A DNA stretch of 34,713 bases, taken from the NCBI GenBank assembly GCA_021770845.1, contig JAETQF010000022.1, forward strand, positions 1 through 34,713. Direction: 5' to 3'. Position numbers and translations under genes: made by a program. Of this stretch, positions 1 through 8,656 are shown one piece after another. The DNA comes from Oscillospiraceae bacterium (GTDB taxonomy: Bacteria > Bacillota > Clostridia > Oscillospirales > Oscillospiraceae). Positions within the stretch are counted from its first letter, which is position 1. Every line of letters begins with the position of its first letter. Under the pieces are notes generated by a model. The model had not been told where the DNA came from. It searched no databases and worked only from the letters and a program-made list of their open reading frames with translations.

Positions 1-66
1 AAGCAAAACGCCAATCGCGGCTCTCTTTCCTGCTGTTTTCTGCCCGTATGTATCATTTTATGCTTT

Positions 67-103
67 GCGGCCTGCCTGGATATTTCCCAGGCAGGCCGCT
101 TTT
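67..103 (+). terminator. Intrinsic terminator of an upstream plus-strand gene
   Basis: A 13-bp perfect stem (67-79 with 87-99), 7-nt loop and TTTT directly after it on the plus strand. The gene it ends lies outside the window to the left. Bases 1-66 show no other feature. Confidence 0.8.
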
Positions 104-113
104 CGACAGGCTG

Positions 114-142
114 GGCGGGGCGTCCCACTGGGACGCCCCGCC
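114..142 (-). terminator. Palindromic hairpin after the tlpA-like gene
   Basis: A perfect inverted repeat (114-127 with 129-142) lies 24 bp past the stop of the minus-strand thioredoxin gene. No U-tract follows on the minus strand, so it may act as a stabilising 3' hairpin or work together with the 67-99 hairpin as a bidirectional stop. Confidence 0.5.
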
Positions 143-166
143 GCTGTCTGTATTGATTGTCCCCGG

Positions 167-763
167 TCACCCGGGCAGGATCATATCGATCCCCCGCTGG
201 AGGGTGGCCCGGTCGATGGCGCTGGTGGCCTGGGCGATCCCCCGCCCCTCCTTGTCAAGGAACAGGGTGATGGGCAGGGAGTACACCCCATAGGTGATGG
301 CCGCGTCCTGATCCAGGTCGTAGTACACCGGGAAGGAATAGCCCTCCGCCTGGATCAGCGCGTCGGCGCTCTCCCGGGTCTCCCGGCCGCCGGTCATGTT
401 CACCATGAGGAACTGCACCTCTCCGCTCAGCTCCCGGCAGGCCGCGTCAAAATCCGGCAGCTCGCTGCGGCAGGGGCCGCACCAGCTGGCCCAGAAGTTG
501 ATCACCACCGGCTTGCCCCGGAAGTCGGACAGCTTCACCGCGTTGCCCGCCCCGTCGTACACCGTGAAGTCCGGGGCCTCCACCGGCTGGGGAGGCTGGG
601 TGCCCGTCTCGGCGGGCTGGCCGCTCTCCGGCGGCGCGGTGTTCTGTACGGCCAGCTGATCGTGGGGCATCCCCTGGGCCAGCCGCCCATAGAGCAGCCA
701 GCCCCCGCCCACCAGCGCCACCAGGGCCAGCGCCAGGATCAGCAGCGATTTTTTCTGGTTCAT
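167..763 (-). CDS. TlpA-like membrane-anchored thiol-disulfide oxidoreductase
   Basis: A 198-aa extracytoplasmic thioredoxin-fold protein. Residues 6-28 form one hydrophobic segment with no lipobox cysteine, so it is probably an uncleaved membrane anchor. A Pro/Thr/Glu-rich spacer (about 40-62) leads into an AhpC/TSA-Redoxin domain with the active-site motif WCGPC (Cys95, Cys98) and a later SLPITLFLD cis-proline region. Family members reduce disulfides or redox-active partners outside the membrane using electrons from CcdA. It is the last gene of trxB-ccdA-tlpA; its AGGAGG site overlaps the ccdA stop, with a 12-bp gap. The physiological target (cytochrome c, methionine sulfoxide reductase, peroxide or other) cannot be read from the sequence. 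Confidence 0.9.
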   Translation of the reverse strand: MNQKKSLLILALALVALVGGGWLLYGRLAQGMPHDQLAVQNTAPPESGQPAETGTQPPQPVEAPDFTVYDGAGNAVKLSDFRGKPVVINFWASWCGPCRSELPDFDAACRELSGEVQFLMVNMTGGRETRESADALIQAEGYSFPVYYDLDQDAAITYGVYSLPITLFLDKEGRGIAQATSAIDRATLQRGIDMILPG

Positions 764-775
764 GACAATCTCCTC

Positions 776-1438
776 CTAACTCAGCAGGCCCAGCAGCCGC
801 TCCAGCAGCCCGGTGGCCATCAGCACCCCCACCGCCACCAGGAACGCGCCGCACACGGCGTTGATCACCCGGTAATTGCGCTTCACCCAGTCAAAGGCGG
901 CCTTCAGCTTGTCGATGAGCACCGCGCTGAGGAGGAAGGGCGCCCCCAGCCCCAGCGAGTAGACCAGCAGCATCAGCGTCCCCGTCAGGGCGCTGCCCTG
1001 CTGGGAGGCCAGCATCAGCGCCGAGCCCAGGAAGGCCCCCACGCAGGGCGTCCAGCCCAGGGAAAAGATCATCCCGAACAGAACGGCGGACAAAAAGCCC
1101 AGCTCCCGGGTCTCCATGGACGCGCCGCTCCCCCGGAACAGGTGAAACCGGAACACCCCCAGGTAGTTCAGCCCGAACAGGATCACCACCAGCCCGGAGA
1201 TCAGGTTCACCGCCGTCCGGTACTGCCGGAGGAAGCCCCCCGCCGTCCCCGCCAGGGCGCCCATGGCGGTGAACACCAGGGTGAAGCCCAGCACGAACCC
1301 GGCGGCGATCTTCAGGGTTTTCCCGGTGCTGCGCTCCCCGCCCCCGGCGAAGTAGGAGACATAGATGGGCAGCATGGGCAGCAGACAGGGGGAGATGAAG
1401 GTGATGATCCCCTCCAAAAAAGCGATTGCGTATTGCAT
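776..1438 (-). CDS. ccdA: CcdA-family transmembrane electron carrier
   Basis: A 220-aa polytopic membrane protein of the CcdA/DsbD-beta family. It carries the two family cysteines, Cys18 in the SPCLLPMLP motif of helix 1 and Cys132 in the WTPCVG motif of helix 4, which form the redox pair that moves electrons from cytosolic thioredoxin across the membrane. Length is normal for a stand-alone CcdA. Start is the ATG preceded by GGGGAGG about 11 nt upstream. It sits 31 bp after trxB and 12 bp before the TlpA-like gene, so the three form a reductant-export chain. No cytochrome c gene is visible in this window, so a role other than cytochrome maturation is plausible. Confidence 0.93.
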   Translation of the reverse strand: MQYAIAFLEGIITFISPCLLPMLPIYVSYFAGGGERSTGKTLKIAAGFVLGFTLVFTAMGALAGTAGGFLRQYRTAVNLISGLVVILFGLNYLGVFRFHLFRGSGASMETRELGFLSAVLFGMIFSLGWTPCVGAFLGSALMLASQQGSALTGTLMLLVYSLGLGAPFLLSAVLIDKLKAAFDWVKRNYRVINAVCGAFLVAVGVLMATGLLERLLGLLS

Positions 1439-1469
1439 TTCCCGTCATTCCTCCCCGGGGACGGCCTTG

Positions 1470-2438
1470 TCAGCCCCCCGCCAGATATTCCTCCGCGAAG
1501 TGAACCGCCACCGCGCCGTCCGCCGCGGCGGTGACGATCTGCCGCAGGGCCTTGGTGCGCACATCTCCCACGGCGTACACCCCGGGCAGCTTCGTCCGGG
1601 TGGTCTCGTCCGCCAGGATATAGCCCGCCGGATCCAGGGGAAGCTGGCCCTCCGCCAGGCCGGAGGCGGGCCTTCTGCCGATGCTCACAAACACCCCGGC
1701 GCAGTCCACCACCCGCTCGGATCCGGTGTGCACGTCCTTCAGGCGCAGGCCCTGGAAGCCCTCCCCCCGGATCAGCTCGGTCACCACGCTGTTCCAGCAG
1801 AACTCCACGTTGTCCGCCTCCATCAGGGGGGCGTGGTAGGCCTTCTCCGCCCGGAGGCTGTCCCGCCGGTGGATCAGGTACACCTTGCCGCACACCCGGG
1901 ACAGCAGCAGGGCGTCCGCCGCGGCGCTGTTGCCGCCGCCCACCACCGCCACGGTCTTGCCCCGGTAGAACATCCCGTCGCAGGCGGCGCAGTAGTGCAC
2001 CCCCTGCCCCGCCAGTTCCTCCTCCCCGGGCAGCTCCAGCTTCCGGGGGGCCGCGCCGGTGGACAGCACCACCGTCCGGCCCAGCAAGGGCCCCTCGGCG
2101 GTGTCAACCCGCTTCACCGCGCCGGACAGCTCCAGGCCCTCCGCCTCCACCATCCGGGTGGAGACACCGAACCGCTCCGCGCCCCGGCGCATTTTCTCCC
2201 CCAGGGTGAAGCCGTCCACCCCCTCGTCGAAGCCGGGGTAGTTGTCCACCTGCTCGGTGAGGGCCATCTGGCCCCCCGCCGCCATCCGCTCCAGCACCAC
2301 CGCGTCCAGCCCGGCCCGGGCGGCGTACAGCGCGGCGGTGTACCCCCCCGGGCCGCCGCCCACAATGATCATGTCGTAGATGTGCCCCTGGGGGTCGGCG
2401 GCCTGGCCGTCCGGCCCGTTTTTGAGAATCACAGGCAT
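1470..2438 (-). CDS. trxB: Thioredoxin reductase
   Basis: A 322-aa FAD/NADPH enzyme that reduces thioredoxin in the cytoplasm. The FAD-binding GGGPGGYTAA motif begins near residue 27 after a short N-terminal extension. The redox centre is CAACDG (Cys150, Cys153), slightly unusual because most enzymes have CATC. The NADPH domain shows VVGGGNSAAADAL and the HRRDSLRAEK motif expected for NADPH rather than NADH. The C-terminal GVYAVGDV motif closes the FAD fold. A GGAGGAGG site precedes the ATG. It is the first gene of the trxB-ccdA-tlpA operon and is transcribed divergently from the cysteine desulfidase gene. A relative such as a ferredoxin-dependent flavin thioredoxin reductase is less likely because the NADPH motif is intact. 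Confidence 0.93.
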   Translation of the reverse strand: MPVILKNGPDGQAADPQGHIYDMIIVGGGPGGYTAALYAARAGLDAVVLERMAAGGQMALTEQVDNYPGFDEGVDGFTLGEKMRRGAERFGVSTRMVEAEGLELSGAVKRVDTAEGPLLGRTVVLSTGAAPRKLELPGEEELAGQGVHYCAACDGMFYRGKTVAVVGGGNSAAADALLLSRVCGKVYLIHRRDSLRAEKAYHAPLMEADNVEFCWNSVVTELIRGEGFQGLRLKDVHTGSERVVDCAGVFVSIGRRPASGLAEGQLPLDPAGYILADETTRTKLPGVYAVGDVRTKALRQIVTAAADGAVAVHFAEEYLAGG

Positions 2439-2566
2439 TTTTTCGCGCCTCCTCCGTTATGATCTGACCTCAGTATGTCCCGTTTTCGGCGGAACCGCAC
2501 AGCTCCGGGAGCGGCGGGCGCGGGTCAGCCCGCCCGGCCCCTCCCCCTTCCAAGGTTTGGAACCCC

Positions 2567-2572
2567 AGTATA
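2567..2572 (-). promoter_or_regulatory. Possible -10 of the trxB operon
   Basis: TATACT on the minus strand about 130 bp upstream of trxB. The hexamer 17 bp further upstream (TTCCAT) is a poor -35, so this is tentative. The 2439-2722 intergenic region otherwise holds only the divergent promoter described next. Confidence 0.3.
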
Positions 2573-2636
2573 CCACAGTCCGGCGGGGGATGGAAGCCCT
2601 TTTTCCCCGTTCCCCCCCCGGCAGGCCTCAGCCATC

Positions 2637-2665
2637 TTGCGCCCGCCCCATTTTTCGGGTATAAT
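2637..2665 (+). promoter_or_regulatory. Promoter of the cysteine desulfidase gene
   Basis: TTGCGC (2637-2642), 17-bp spacer, TATAAT (2660-2665), about 57 bp before the ATG. The same hexamer pair with the same spacing occurs in front of the mscS gene. Confidence 0.65.
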
Positions 2666-2722
2666 CGTCCTCAGGAACCGCACAATCTGAACAGGCGCGT
2701 CCCGCGCCGGAAGGGGTGCCCC

Positions 2723-3997
2723 ATGAATTCCACGGATCCCAGATACGCCGCCTACACCCACATACTCCACGACGAGCTCAAGACCGCCCTGGGCTGCACC
2801 GAGCCCATCGCCGTGGCCTACGCCTGCGCCCTGGCCCGGAAAACCCTGGGGGCTCTGCCGGAGCGGGTGGAGCTGTCCGTCAGCGGCAACATCATCAAGA
2901 ATGTGAAAAGCGTGGTGGTGCCCAACACCGGCGGCAGGCGGGGGCTGGAGACGGCGGCCGCCGCCGGCGTCACCGCCGCCGACCCGGACGCCCGGCTGGA
3001 GTGCCTGTCCCGGCTCACCCCGTCGGACGGGGAGGCCATCGGGGCCTATCTGGCCCGGGACTGCGTCCGGGTGCGGCCGCTGGACACGGATCGGGCCTTT
3101 GAGATCCTGGCGGAGGTCTTTTCCGGCGGGGACAGCGCCCGGGTGCGGATCGTGGATCAGCACACCAACGTGGTGCACGTCAGCCGGAACGGGGCGGTGC
3201 TGGCGGAGCAGGCCGTCCCCGCGGCGGCGGAGGAGAGCCCGGATCAGCGTCTGCTGACGGTGGAGGGCATCCTGGACTACGCCGACAGCGTGGAGCTGGG
3301 CGACATCCGCCAGCCCATCGCCCGGCAGATCCAACTGAACACCGCCATCGCGGAGGAGGGGCTCCGGGGGCGGTACGGCGCCATGATCGGCCGGGACAGC
3401 CTGCCCCTGCTGGGGGACGGGCTCCGGGCCCGGCTCCGGGCGCTGGCCGCCGCCGGCTCCGACGCCCGCATGAGCGGCTGCGAGCTGCCGGTGGTCATCG
3501 TGTCCGGCAGCGGCAACCAGGGGATCACCGCCTGCGTCCCGGTGGTGGAGTACGCCCGGGCCAAGGGCGTCGGGGAGGACAGGCTGTACCGGGCCCTGGC
3601 CGTGTCCAACCTGCTCACCGTCCACCAGAAAACCCGGATCGGGCGGCTGTCCGCCTTCTGCGGGGCCGTCAACGCCGCCAGCGCCGCCATTGCCGCCATC
3701 GCCTACCTGGACGGGGCGGGGATGGACGGGGTGGCCCACACCCTGGTGAACTCCCTGGCCATTGTGTCCGGCATGGTGTGCGACGGGGCCAAGGCCTCCT
3801 GCGCCGCCAAGATCTCCCTGGCCCTGGAGGCGGGGCTCATGGGCTATGAGATGTACCAGGCGGGCCATGAGTTCGTGGGCGGCGACGGCATCGTGCGCAA
3901 GGGAGTGGAGTACACCCTGGCCAACGTGGGCCGCCTGGGCAGCGACGGGATGCGCCAGACCGACCGGGAGATCCTGTCCATGATGGTGGGGGACTGA
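2723..3997 (+). CDS. cyuA: L-cysteine desulfidase (CdsB/CyuA, UPF0597 family)
   Basis: A 424-aa protein of the family formerly annotated as UPF0597 or serine dehydratase alpha (E. coli YhaM/CyuA, archaeal CdsB). Characterised members use an iron-sulfur cluster to split L-cysteine into pyruvate, ammonia and sulfide. Diagnostic motifs are present: ALGCTEP near residue 25, SGSGNQGITACVPV in the middle and CDGAKASCAAK near the C terminus, which supply the conserved cysteines. Length is full. The ATG follows an AAGGGG site. It is a single gene ending before a shared hairpin. Divergence from the thiol-redox operon suggests a joint role in cysteine/sulfide handling, but no common operator was identified. 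Confidence 0.88.
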   Translation: MNSTDPRYAAYTHILHDELKTALGCTEPIAVAYACALARKTLGALPERVELSVSGNIIKNVKSVVVPNTGGRRGLETAAAAGVTAADPDARLECLSRLTPSDGEAIGAYLARDCVRVRPLDTDRAFEILAEVFSGGDSARVRIVDQHTNVVHVSRNGAVLAEQAVPAAAEESPDQRLLTVEGILDYADSVELGDIRQPIARQIQLNTAIAEEGLRGRYGAMIGRDSLPLLGDGLRARLRALAAAGSDARMSGCELPVVIVSGSGNQGITACVPVVEYARAKGVGEDRLYRALAVSNLLTVHQKTRIGRLSAFCGAVNAASAAIAAIAYLDGAGMDGVAHTLVNSLAIVSGMVCDGAKASCAAKISLALEAGLMGYEMYQAGHEFVGGDGIVRKGVEYTLANVGRLGSDGMRQTDREILSMMVGD

Positions 3998-4013
3998 GGG
4001 GCCGGCATACAAA

Positions 4014-4041
4014 ACGCCCCATCCCTGCCGGGACGGGGCGT
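4014..4041 (-). terminator. Convergent terminator between cyuA and the ECF gene
   Basis: A 12-bp stem (4014-4025 with 4030-4041, one mismatch) between two convergent genes. Read on the minus strand it is followed by TTTT, so it best fits termination of the ECF S gene and may also serve cyuA. Confidence 0.65.
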
Positions 4042-4061
4042 CTCCTGTTCCATTGGTCTAA

Positions 4062-4643
4062 TCAGCAGCGGGGCTCCTCAGCGGTCTCCCCGGCCCGCTT
4101 CCGGAAGGGCACCAGCCCGGTGCGATCCATGGCCAGCATCACCGCCGGGATCACCAGCAACTGGAGGATAATGCCGGGGATGGCGCCCAGCACCGCCCCG
4201 GACAGGAAGATGGGCCAGGAGAACTGCATCCGGCCCAGCCCCATCAGCACCAGGCAGGCCGCCCCCCACACCAGCCGCCCGGCGATCATGGCGGTGATGA
4301 GGCAGCGGTACAGCGCCCGCAGGCACTGCCACCTGGAATGGGCGTACAGAGCGCCCGCCACAAGGCCGTAGGCGGCCAGCTCAAAGGCCATGGGGATGGC
4401 CCCCGGCATGGGGGGCGCGAGAAACAGGGCGTGCCGCAGCAGGGGCAGGACAAAGCCCACCAGCCCGCCATACTGCCAGCCGCAGATGAGCCCGCACAGC
4501 AGCACCGGCAGGTGCATGGGCAGCATCATGGCTCCCACCTGGGGGATCTGTCCGGTGAGGAAGGGCAGCGCCAGCCCCAGCGCCAGAAACATGGCCGCCA
4601 GCACCAGATTTTTCACATAGTCGGTGCGCTTGTTCCGATTCAT
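4062..4643 (-). CDS. ECF transporter substrate-binding (S) component
   Basis: A 193-aa very hydrophobic protein with about six predicted membrane segments. The N-terminal helix begins after the NRNKRTDYVKN stretch and contains the ALxxAMFLALG pattern typical of S components of energy-coupling-factor vitamin transporters. The PMHLPVLLCGLICGWQYGG segment is shared with a common clostridial S subfamily of unassigned substrate. It would bind a vitamin or cofactor precursor in the membrane and rely on an EcfA/A'/T module encoded elsewhere. The ATG has an AAAAAGGAG site 8 nt upstream. I saw no riboswitch in its leader (4644-4690), so the substrate cannot be inferred from regulation. Confidence 0.82.
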   Translation of the reverse strand: MNRNKRTDYVKNLVLAAMFLALGLALPFLTGQIPQVGAMMLPMHLPVLLCGLICGWQYGGLVGFVLPLLRHALFLAPPMPGAIPMAFELAAYGLVAGALYAHSRWQCLRALYRCLITAMIAGRLVWGAACLVLMGLGRMQFSWPIFLSGAVLGAIPGIILQLLVIPAVMLAMDRTGLVPFRKRAGETAEEPRC

Positions 4644-4687
4644 TTTCTTAACTCCTTTTTGTCCGCGGGTGGTTTCCTTACCAAATG

Positions 4688-4717
4688 ATTATATCTGATG
4701 GCTCCCCCCGCCGTCAA
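4688..4717 (-). promoter_or_regulatory. Promoter of the ECF S-component gene
   Basis: On the minus strand TTGACG (4717-4712), 18-bp spacer, TATAAT (4693-4688), 45 bp before the ATG. The rest of the divergent region to 4821 holds only a weak TATCAT at 4782 that might serve the plus-strand ATPase gene. Confidence 0.7.
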
Positions 4718-4821
4718 CAGGGTTTTCCGTTTTTTTCGGAAAGGCCCCCATTTTCCTCTGCGCACCCGGGGAAAAAGGCGGTATCATAGCCTTATCAATG
4801 TCATTCTTTTGGAGGTTCCCT

Positions 4822-6528
4822 ATGAAAACATCCCAGGATCTGCGCGCCGCCCTGCGCGCCATCGACCACCGGAGCTACCCCGCCTACAAGTCCCTGAAGG
4901 GCAGCTGGGCCTTCGGCAGCTATATTCTGAACATCGAGCACGTCCAGGGGGATCCCTTCGCCGCCCCCTCCCAGCTCAGCGTGGCGGTGGACGGCAAAAC
5001 CGCCGGCTTCCCCGCTGACTGCTGGGAGGCCCGCTGGAGCCGAACCGCCCTGGAGGACTACCTGCTCCGGCGCTTCGCCGGCCAGGCGGCCCGGTTCTCC
5101 CACCAGGCCAAGGGCTCCGGCAAGAGCGGCCTGCTGTCCGTCACTGCCCCCGGCCAGGAGGTGCTGGAGCGGACGGACTGCCAGGTGCGCCGGGGGGCGG
5201 TGACCCTGCGCTTCGAGGTGGGCTTCCCCGCCAACGGCCGCACCATCAACGCCCCCGAGCTGGAGAAGATCCTCTTTGACTTCCTGCCCGTCTGCGTGGA
5301 TCGGGGCCTGCGGTACGCCAGCACCCCCAAGGGCGAGGTGGAGCGGATCACCGCCCTGGCGGAGGATCAGCACTTCATCCGCCAGGAGCTGGAGCGGCTG
5401 GGGCTGGCCGCCTTCGTGGCGGACGGGGCCGTCCTCCCCCGGGAGAGCGGCGTGTCCGACCGGCCCATGAGGGACGCGGTGCCCTTCCAGTCCCCGGAGT
5501 CCCTGGCGGTGACTTTGACGCTGCCCCACCACGGGCCCCTCCGGGGCATGGGCGTGGCCCGGGGGATCACCCTCATCGCCGGCGGGGGCTACCACGGCAA
5601 ATCCACCCTGCTGAAGGCGCTGGAGCGGGGCGTCTACAACCACATCGCCGGGGACGGCCGGGAATACGTGATCACCGACCACACCGCCGTCAAGATCCGG
5701 GCGGAGGACGGCCGCAAGGTCACCGGCACGGACATCTCCCTGTTCATCAACCACCTGCCCAGCGGGCGGGACACCACCCGGTTCTCCACCCTGGACGCCA
5801 GCGGCAGCACCTCCCAGGCGGCCAACATCGCCGAGGCGCTGGAGGCGGGCAGCGGGCTGCTGCTCATGGACGAGGACACCTCCGCCACCAACTTCATGGT
5901 GCGGGACGAGCTGATGCAGCAGGTCATCGCCCGGGAGCAGGAGCCCATCACCCCGTTCCTGGAGCGGGCGGCGGATCTCTATGAGCAGGCGGGGGTGTCC
6001 CTGATCCTGGTGGTGGGCAGCTGCGGAGCCTACTTCCACATCGCCCACCGGGTGATCCAGATGGACGCCTACCGCGCCCGGGACATCACCGATCAGGCCA
6101 AGGCGGCGCTGGAGGGGCGGCCCGCCCCCGCCCTGTCCGCCCCCGGCTTCCACCTCCCCGCCAAGCGGGGCCCCCTCCCCCTCCCCGGCGGCAGCCAGAC
6201 CCGGAAGAACTACCGGGGGGACGGCTTCCGGCAGGAGCGGCTGAAGATCCGCCGGCAGGGCAAGACCGCCTTCTCTGTGGGGGATCAGCAGCTGGATCTG
6301 CGCTGCGTGGAGCAGCTGGTGGACGGGGGCCAGACTCAGGCCCTGGCCTGCATGGTGCGCTACGCCCGGGAGAACCTGTCCGGCCTGGGGGCGGCGGACA
6401 TGGCCCAGGCCCTGGCCCGGCTGCTGGAGGAGAACGGGCTGGGGGCGGTATGCGGCGGGGAGCTGATCCCCGCGGGGCTGGCCCTGCCCCGGATTCAGGA
6501 GATTTTTGCCTGCTTTAACCGCTGTTGA
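4822..6528 (+). CDS. ABC-class P-loop ATPase (ABC_ATPase family)
   Basis: A 568-aa soluble protein of the predicted ABC-class ATPase family (PF09818). An N-terminal domain precedes the P-loop GGGYHGKSTLLKAL near residue 257. A conserved DASGSTSQAANIAEAL signature-like segment and the Walker B stretch LLLMDEDTSATNFM follow. No membrane segment is present, so it is not a transporter ATPase. A trypanosome homologue (MRB1590) is an RNA-binding factor, which hints at a nucleic-acid role, but the bacterial function is unknown. An earlier in-frame ATG exists at 4798, but GGAGG at 4811-4815 sits correctly for the ATG at 4822. It is a single gene between a divergent neighbour and a hairpin. Confidence 0.88.
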   Translation: MKTSQDLRAALRAIDHRSYPAYKSLKGSWAFGSYILNIEHVQGDPFAAPSQLSVAVDGKTAGFPADCWEARWSRTALEDYLLRRFAGQAARFSHQAKGSGKSGLLSVTAPGQEVLERTDCQVRRGAVTLRFEVGFPANGRTINAPELEKILFDFLPVCVDRGLRYASTPKGEVERITALAEDQHFIRQELERLGLAAFVADGAVLPRESGVSDRPMRDAVPFQSPESLAVTLTLPHHGPLRGMGVARGITLIAGGGYHGKSTLLKALERGVYNHIAGDGREYVITDHTAVKIRAEDGRKVTGTDISLFINHLPSGRDTTRFSTLDASGSTSQAANIAEALEAGSGLLLMDEDTSATNFMVRDELMQQVIAREQEPITPFLERAADLYEQAGVSLILVVGSCGAYFHIAHRVIQMDAYRARDITDQAKAALEGRPAPALSAPGFHLPAKRGPLPLPGGSQTRKNYRGDGFRQERLKIRRQGKTAFSVGDQQLDLRCVEQLVDGGQTQALACMVRYARENLSGLGAADMAQALARLLEENGLGAVCGGELIPAGLALPRIQEIFACFNRC

Positions 6529-6536
6529 GGCTGAAA

Positions 6537-6567
6537 ACGCGCCCATGGGGAACTTCCATGGGCGTGT
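6537..6567 (+). terminator. Hairpin after the ABC-class ATPase gene
   Basis: A 12-bp stem with one G-T pair (6537-6548 with 6556-6567), nine bases after the stop. No immediate T-tract; a T-run occurs about 17 bp later. Likely a 3'-end structure or weak terminator. Confidence 0.5.
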
Positions 6568-6653
6568 CGTCCTGTCTGCGCCTTTTTTGGGCACTTCGCC
6601 TTTCCCGCAAAACTCCGCCCCAATCTTTTTTAGGCAAAACGCATAGATTTAGA

Positions 6654-6682
6654 TTGACAAATTCCGCCAATAGTGGTAATTT
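6654..6682 (+). promoter_or_regulatory. Promoter of the acyl-CoA dehydrogenase fusion gene
   Basis: A consensus TTGACA (6654-6659), 17-bp spacer, weak TAATTT (6677-6682). The locally AT-rich stretch and the gap to the ribosome site at 6728-6734 fit a promoter, but the -10 is poor. Confidence 0.5.
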
Positions 6683-6741
6683 TTAAGATAGCAGATTTGC
6701 TGTTCCAACCAGTTCCAATATCACTCAAAGGAGGTTTCCGT

Positions 6742-8655
6742 ATGTTGTTCCAGACCACGCAGGCCCATGAGGAGCTGCGCGCCAAGATCCGCGCCTTCGC
6801 GGAGACGGAGGTGAAGCCCAACGCCATCCTCATGGATCAGGAGAGCCGCTTCCCCGCCGAGGCCGTGAAAAAGCTGGCCGAGATGGGGCTGATGGGCATC
6901 CCCTATCCCAAGGAGTACGGCGGCGCCGGGCTTGATGTCATGAGCTACGCCATCGCCGTGGAGGAGCTGTCCCGGGTGGACGGCGGCACGGGTGTCATCC
7001 TCTCCGCCCACGTATCCCTGGGCACCTGGCCCATCTTCGCCTTCGGCACCGAGGCGCAGAAGAAAAAGTACCTGGTTCCCCTGGCCAAGGGGGAGAAGAT
7101 CGGCGCGTTTGGCCTGACCGAGCCCAACGCCGGCTCCGACGCGGGCGGCACCGAGACCACCGCCATCGACAAGGGCGACTACTGGCTGCTCAACGGCCAG
7201 AAGATCTTCATCACCAACGGCGGCGTGGCGGACACCTACGTGATCTTCGCCGTCACCACCCCCGACATCGGCACCCGGGGCATCTCCGCCTTCATCGTGG
7301 AGAAGGGCTGGAAGGGCTTCACCTTCGAGCCCCACTACGACAAAATGGGCATCCGCTCCTCCGAGACCTGCCAGCTCAACTTCGACGACGTGAAGGTGCC
7401 CAAGGAGAACCTGCTGGGCAAGGAGGGCCAGGGCTTCAAGATCGCCATGGCCACCCTGGACGGCGGCCGCATCGGCATCGCCTCCCAGGCGCTGGGCATC
7501 GCCCAGGGGGCCTATGAGGCCGCCGTGGAGTACGCCAAGGAGCGGGTTCAGTTCGGCAAGCCCATCGGCTTCAACCAGGCCATCACCTTCAAGCTGGCCG
7601 ACATGGCCACCAAGCTGAAGTGCGCCCGGATGCTGGTGTACTCCGCCGCCGAGAAGAAGGAGGCCCATGAGCCCTACGGCGTGGACGCCGCCATGGCCAA
7701 GATGTACGCCTCCGACATCGCCCTGGAGGTCACCAACGACGCGGTGCAGATCTTCGGCGGCACCGGCTTCCTCAAGGGCATGGACGTGGAGCGGATGTAC
7801 CGGGACGCCAAGATCACCACCATCTACGAGGGCACCAACGAGGTGCAGCGGATGGTCATCGGCGCGGCCATCATGGGCAAGCCCCCCAAGGGCGCGGGCG
7901 GCGGTTCCTCCAGCGTGGCCAAGAAGCCCGCCCCCGTCACCGGCGTGCGCAAGGGCCTGATCCTGAAGGAAGGGGACGCCAAGGAGCGGGTGGAGGCCCT
8001 GGTAGCGGCCCTGAAGAAGGACGGCTACGACTTCTCCGTGGGCATCCCCATGGACACTCCCATCGCCCAGGCGGAGCGGGTGGTGTCCGCGGGCCAGGGC
8101 ATCGGCTCCAAGGAGAACATGAAGCTGATTGAGGATCTGGCGAAAGCGGCGGGCGCGGCCATCGGCTCCAGCCGCCCCGTGGCGGAGACCCACAAGTATG
8201 TGCCGCTGAACCGCTATGTGGGTATGTCCGGCCAGAAGTTCAAGGGCAACCTGTACATCGCCTGCGGCATTTCCGGCGCCATCCAGCACCTGAAGGGCAT
8301 CAAGGACGCCTCCACCATCGTGGCCATCAACAAGAGCTCCAACGCCCCCATCTTCAAAAACTGCGATTACGGCATCGTGGGCGACGTGAACGAGATCCTG
8401 CCCCTGCTGGCCCAGGCCCTGGGCCTGGAGGAGAAGCAGCCCGCGCCCCCCATGGTGAAGATGAAGCGGCCCCAGCCCCCCAAGCCCGAGCCCATCGGCC
8501 CGCGCTACGTCTGCGGCGGCTGCGGCTACGAGTACGTCCCCGAGCTGGGCGACCCCGACGCCGAGGTGGCCCCCGGCACCCTGTTCAAGGATCTGCCCGA
8601 GGGCTGGGTCTGCCCGGAGTGCGCGGAATCCAAGGAAATGTTCATCGAGGCGTAA
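6742..8655 (+). CDS. Acyl-CoA dehydrogenase fused to ETF-alpha FAD domain and rubredoxin
   Basis: A 637-aa three-part flavoprotein. Residues about 1-380 are a short-chain acyl-CoA dehydrogenase with the catalytic glutamate in IYEGT (Glu363). After a Gly/Ser/Lys linker, about 410-560 matches the C-terminal FAD domain of electron-transfer-flavoprotein alpha subunits ([37 protein letters not shown]). The last 50 residues are a complete rubredoxin with iron ligands Cys591, Cys594, Cys624 and Cys627. It would oxidise or reduce an acyl-CoA such as butyryl-CoA with electrons moving FAD to FAD to iron inside one chain. The ATG at 6742 has a perfect AAAGGAGG site; an upstream in-frame start at 6673 would overlap the promoter. 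Direct neighbour of a flavodiiron protein. Substrate chain length is not visible. Confidence 0.93.
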   Translation: MLFQTTQAHEELRAKIRAFAETEVKPNAILMDQESRFPAEAVKKLAEMGLMGIPYPKEYGGAGLDVMSYAIAVEELSRVDGGTGVILSAHVSLGTWPIFAFGTEAQKKKYLVPLAKGEKIGAFGLTEPNAGSDAGGTETTAIDKGDYWLLNGQKIFITNGGVADTYVIFAVTTPDIGTRGISAFIVEKGWKGFTFEPHYDKMGIRSSETCQLNFDDVKVPKENLLGKEGQGFKIAMATLDGGRIGIASQALGIAQGAYEAAVEYAKERVQFGKPIGFNQAITFKLADMATKLKCARMLVYSAAEKKEAHEPYGVDAAMAKMYASDIALEVTNDAVQIFGGTGFLKGMDVERMYRDAKITTIYEGTNEVQRMVIGAAIMGKPPKGAGGGSSSVAKKPAPVTGVRKGLILKEGDAKERVEALVAALKKDGYDFSVGIPMDTPIAQAERVVSAGQGIGSKENMKLIEDLAKAAGAAIGSSRPVAETHKYVPLNRYVGMSGQKFKGNLYIACGISGAIQHLKGIKDASTIVAINKSSNAPIFKNCDYGIVGDVNEILPLLAQALGLEEKQPAPPMVKMKRPQPPKPEPIGPRYVCGGCGYEYVPELGDPDAEVAPGTLFKDLPEGWVCPECAESKEMFIEA

Positions 8656-8656
8656 G

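Noticed and set aside
65..1534. A 489-codon open frame on the plus strand
   Set aside because: It is antisense to ccdA and the TlpA-like gene; His/Gln/Gly/Pro-rich shadow translation.
2525..4012. A 495-codon open frame on the minus strand
   Set aside because: It is antisense to the cysteine desulfidase and runs through a promoter region; a shadow of high GC.
4644..4690. A vitamin riboswitch in the ECF S leader
   Set aside because: The leader is too short and lacks TPP, FMN or cobalamin landmarks.
4801..6594. A 597-codon open frame on the minus strand
   Set aside because: It is antisense to the ABC-class ATPase gene, has no ribosome site and a low-complexity product.
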